From assembly GCA_030042885.1 (NCBI GenBank), contig JASHYW010000575.1:1-6673 (forward strand): a stretch of 6,673 nucleotides of DNA. Direction: 5' to 3'. Position numbers and translations under genes: made by a program. This DNA is from Streptosporangiaceae bacterium. GTDB lineage: Bacteria > Actinomycetota > Actinomycetes > Streptosporangiales > Streptosporangiaceae. Positions 5,759 to 6,673 of this stretch are shown here, piece by piece. The notes beneath the pieces are model-generated. The model saw only the letters and a list, made by a program, of their open reading frames with translations, made no database searches and was not told where the DNA came from. The stretch's first letter is position 1. Every line of letters begins with the position of its first letter.

Positions 5759-5998
5759 CGCCGTCGTAGTATCGATACTTTGCGGCGGATCGGTGCGGGC
5801 GCTGGCGGCCAGGATGGCAGAAATGGCATTCACGGCGTCCTCAACGCGTGGTTCGTCGCTGATGGGGAGCCATCGCTCCAGCGTCATCTGGCAGTGATGG
5901 CCGGGCTGGCTGCGGTCGATGACGAGCGCCTCGTGGTGAGGAGCGCTTTCCAGAGTCACCTCAAGTTCATGCGCCGCACCGTCGTCGCTGGTGACCGC
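5753..5998 (-). pseudogene. 5'-truncated remnant of a small hypothetical gene
   Basis: On the minus strand the last ~81 codons before a TAG at 5755-5753 look protein-like: SDDGAAHELEVTLESAPHHE, ALVIDRSQPGHHCQMTLERW, LPISDEPRVEDAVNAISAIL, then AASARTDPPQSIDTTTAA. I do not recognise the family. The frame continues upstream, but everything before about 5998 is antisense to the DJ-1/PfpI piece, so the authentic 5' end has been replaced at that junction. No ATG with a ribosome-binding site exists in the authentic part. A GTG at 6031 could start a chimeric 92-aa product, and a GTG at 5959 a 68-aa one. I judge it a remnant, though expression of a shortened protein is possible. It is convergent with the 158-aa gene. 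Confidence 0.5.
5768..5779. repeat. 12-bp perfect palindrome AGTATCGATACT
   Basis: AGTATCGATACT is exactly self-complementary and unusually AT-rich for its surroundings. It lies in the last codons (S-I-D-T) of the minus-strand remnant, just inside the convergent junction. It may be a binding site or an RNA hairpin, or may reflect codon choice only. Confidence 0.35.
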
Positions 5999-6468
5999 GC
6001 GCCGTGGCGGGTGCTGCGCGATGCCGGGCACGAGGTCGTCTTCACGACCGAACGGCCGGGGACCATCCCGGCCGCCGATCCCCGGCTGCTGACCGGCGTC
6101 CTGTTCGGACGGCTGGGCGCGGCGCCGAGGCCCGCGACCCGGCCACCGGCCGCAGCGTCCTGGCGGACCGGCGGACGACCTGCCTGCCGAAGTACATGGA
6201 ACGTTCGGCCTACCTGGCCACGGCCCGGCGGCTCGGCCGCTACTACCGCACATATCCCGCCTACGTCGAGGACGAGGTGACGGCGGCCCTGGACTACCCG
6301 GCCCGCCAGTTCAGACGGGGACCGCGCACGCTGTCCGCGCGCGGCACCGCGACCGACGACACCCCGGCCTTCGTCGTACAGGACCGCAACTACGTCTCCG
6401 CGCGCTGGCCCGGCGATGCGTACTTGTTCGGCCGCCGGTTCTGCGAGCTGCTGCAACCTGCTTTGTAG
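5999..6468 (+). pseudogene. DJ-1/PfpI-family (type 1 glutamine amidotransferase-like) gene, deleted and frameshifted
   Basis: Two pieces of one family are seen in different frames. Piece one (5999 to about 6127) reads PWRVLRDAGHEVVFTTERPG and TIPAADPRLLTGVLFGRLGAAP, part of the N-terminal half. Piece two (about 6130-6468, stop TAG) reads RDPATGRSVLADRRTTCLP, KYMERSAYLATARRLGRYYR, TYPAYVEDEVTAALDYPARQ, GTATDDTPAFVVQDRNYVSA and RWPGDAYLFGRRFCELL, the C-terminal end. From family knowledge, the missing middle should carry the 'LPGGH' loop and the AICHG-type nucleophile elbow with the catalytic cysteine. The first ~40 residues with the initial beta strand are also absent, replaced by the unrelated remnant at 5753-5998. 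No start codon or ribosome-binding site fits, so no active enzyme can be made. A downstream ATG at 6196 could only yield an inactive C-terminal fragment. Confidence 0.76.
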
Positions 6469-6673
6469 CCCGGATGCCTCGCGGTAAGGAACTGCTCACG
6501 GTGACGGCCGCCGAAGGGTAACCGCTGGCGCCGTTCGGCGGCGGGGGTGCGGTCACGGCGGTCTGGGTGTAGCCGGTCGCGTCGGTGGCCCGGGCCTCGA
6601 GCAGGTGATTGCCCGGAGTTGCCTGCCATTCCCACACCCATTGCCGCCACGTGTCGATGTCGGGCACCGCGGC
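6311..6673 (-). CDS. Molybdopterin oxidoreductase (sulfite-oxidase type), C-terminal end, partial
   Basis: On the minus strand, entering from the right window edge, the frame reads AAVPDIDTWRQWVWEWQA, TPGNHLLEARATDATGYTQT, then PPPPNGASGYPSAAVTV. The 'WRQWxWxWxATPGxHxLxxRATDxxGxTQT' pattern is the hallmark end of the immunoglobulin-like Mo-co oxidoreductase dimerisation domain that follows the molybdopterin-binding domain in sulfite-oxidase-like enzymes. Their reactions are oxygen-atom transfers, often in the periplasm or at the membrane. The catalytic part, including the Mo-ligating cysteine, lies outside the window. The similarity ends at VTV (about 6497), where relatives stop. Here the frame stays open to 6311, running antisense through the DJ-1 remnant (SSSLPRGIRATKQVAAARR and on). 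A TGA in the neighbouring frame at 6498-6496 suggests a one-base slip or a recombination junction removed the native stop. Confidence 0.7.
   Translation of the reverse strand, partial: AAVPDIDTWRQWVWEWQATPGNHLLEARATDATGYTQTAVTAPPPPNGASGYPSAAVTVSSSLPRGIRATKQVAAARRTGGRTSTHRRASARRRSCGPVRRRPGCRRSRCRARTACAVPV

Noticed and set aside
1..6673. CRISPR array or tandem repeats
   Set aside because: No regularly spaced direct repeats were seen anywhere in the window by eye.

Overview
This is a high-GC window with strong G/C bias at third codon positions. Together with the gene families present (a rifamycin phosphotransferase, an actinobacterial-type tyrosine integrase and several small actinobacterial hypothetical proteins), it points to a filamentous or soil actinomycete. 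I cannot name the genus from sequence alone.

Layout, left to right. Positions 1-126 hold the 3' end of a glyoxalase/VOC-type gene (+), followed by about 210 bp with no gene I can support. A class I SAM-dependent methyltransferase (339-1112, -) is divergent from the N-terminal third of a tyrosine recombinase (1186-1555, +). The recombinase is cut off exactly where a 510-bp insertion-sequence remnant begins (1556-2065). That remnant has perfect 13-bp terminal inverted repeats and carries only the C-terminal end of its DDE transposase (1713-2015, +). Next come two minus-strand genes overlapping by 4 bp: the large rph-type rifamycin phosphotransferase (2410-4998), which is the dominant intact gene here, and a small hypothetical protein downstream of it (2066-2413). 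An AT-rich island (about 5150-5220) lies between rph and a divergent 158-aa gene of unknown function (5253-5729, +).

The right end is gene debris. It contains a 5'-truncated minus-strand remnant (5753-5998), a DJ-1/PfpI-type gene reduced to two pieces in different frames without its nucleophile-elbow region (5999-6468, +), and the 3' end of a molybdopterin oxidoreductase (sulfite-oxidase type, -) that has lost its normal stop and runs on antisense to the DJ-1 remnant.

Taken together, this looks like a chromosomal plasticity zone: an intact antibiotic-inactivation gene with one coupled small gene, set among recombination scars (broken integrase, internally deleted IS, at least three truncated genes). 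The genes do not form one pathway. The best-supported functional unit is rph plus the overlapping small gene. I did not find convincing evidence of a wholly new system. The most useful leads are the rph/small-gene coupling, the AT-rich control region shared by rph and the unknown 158-aa gene, and the precise IS/integrase junctions.
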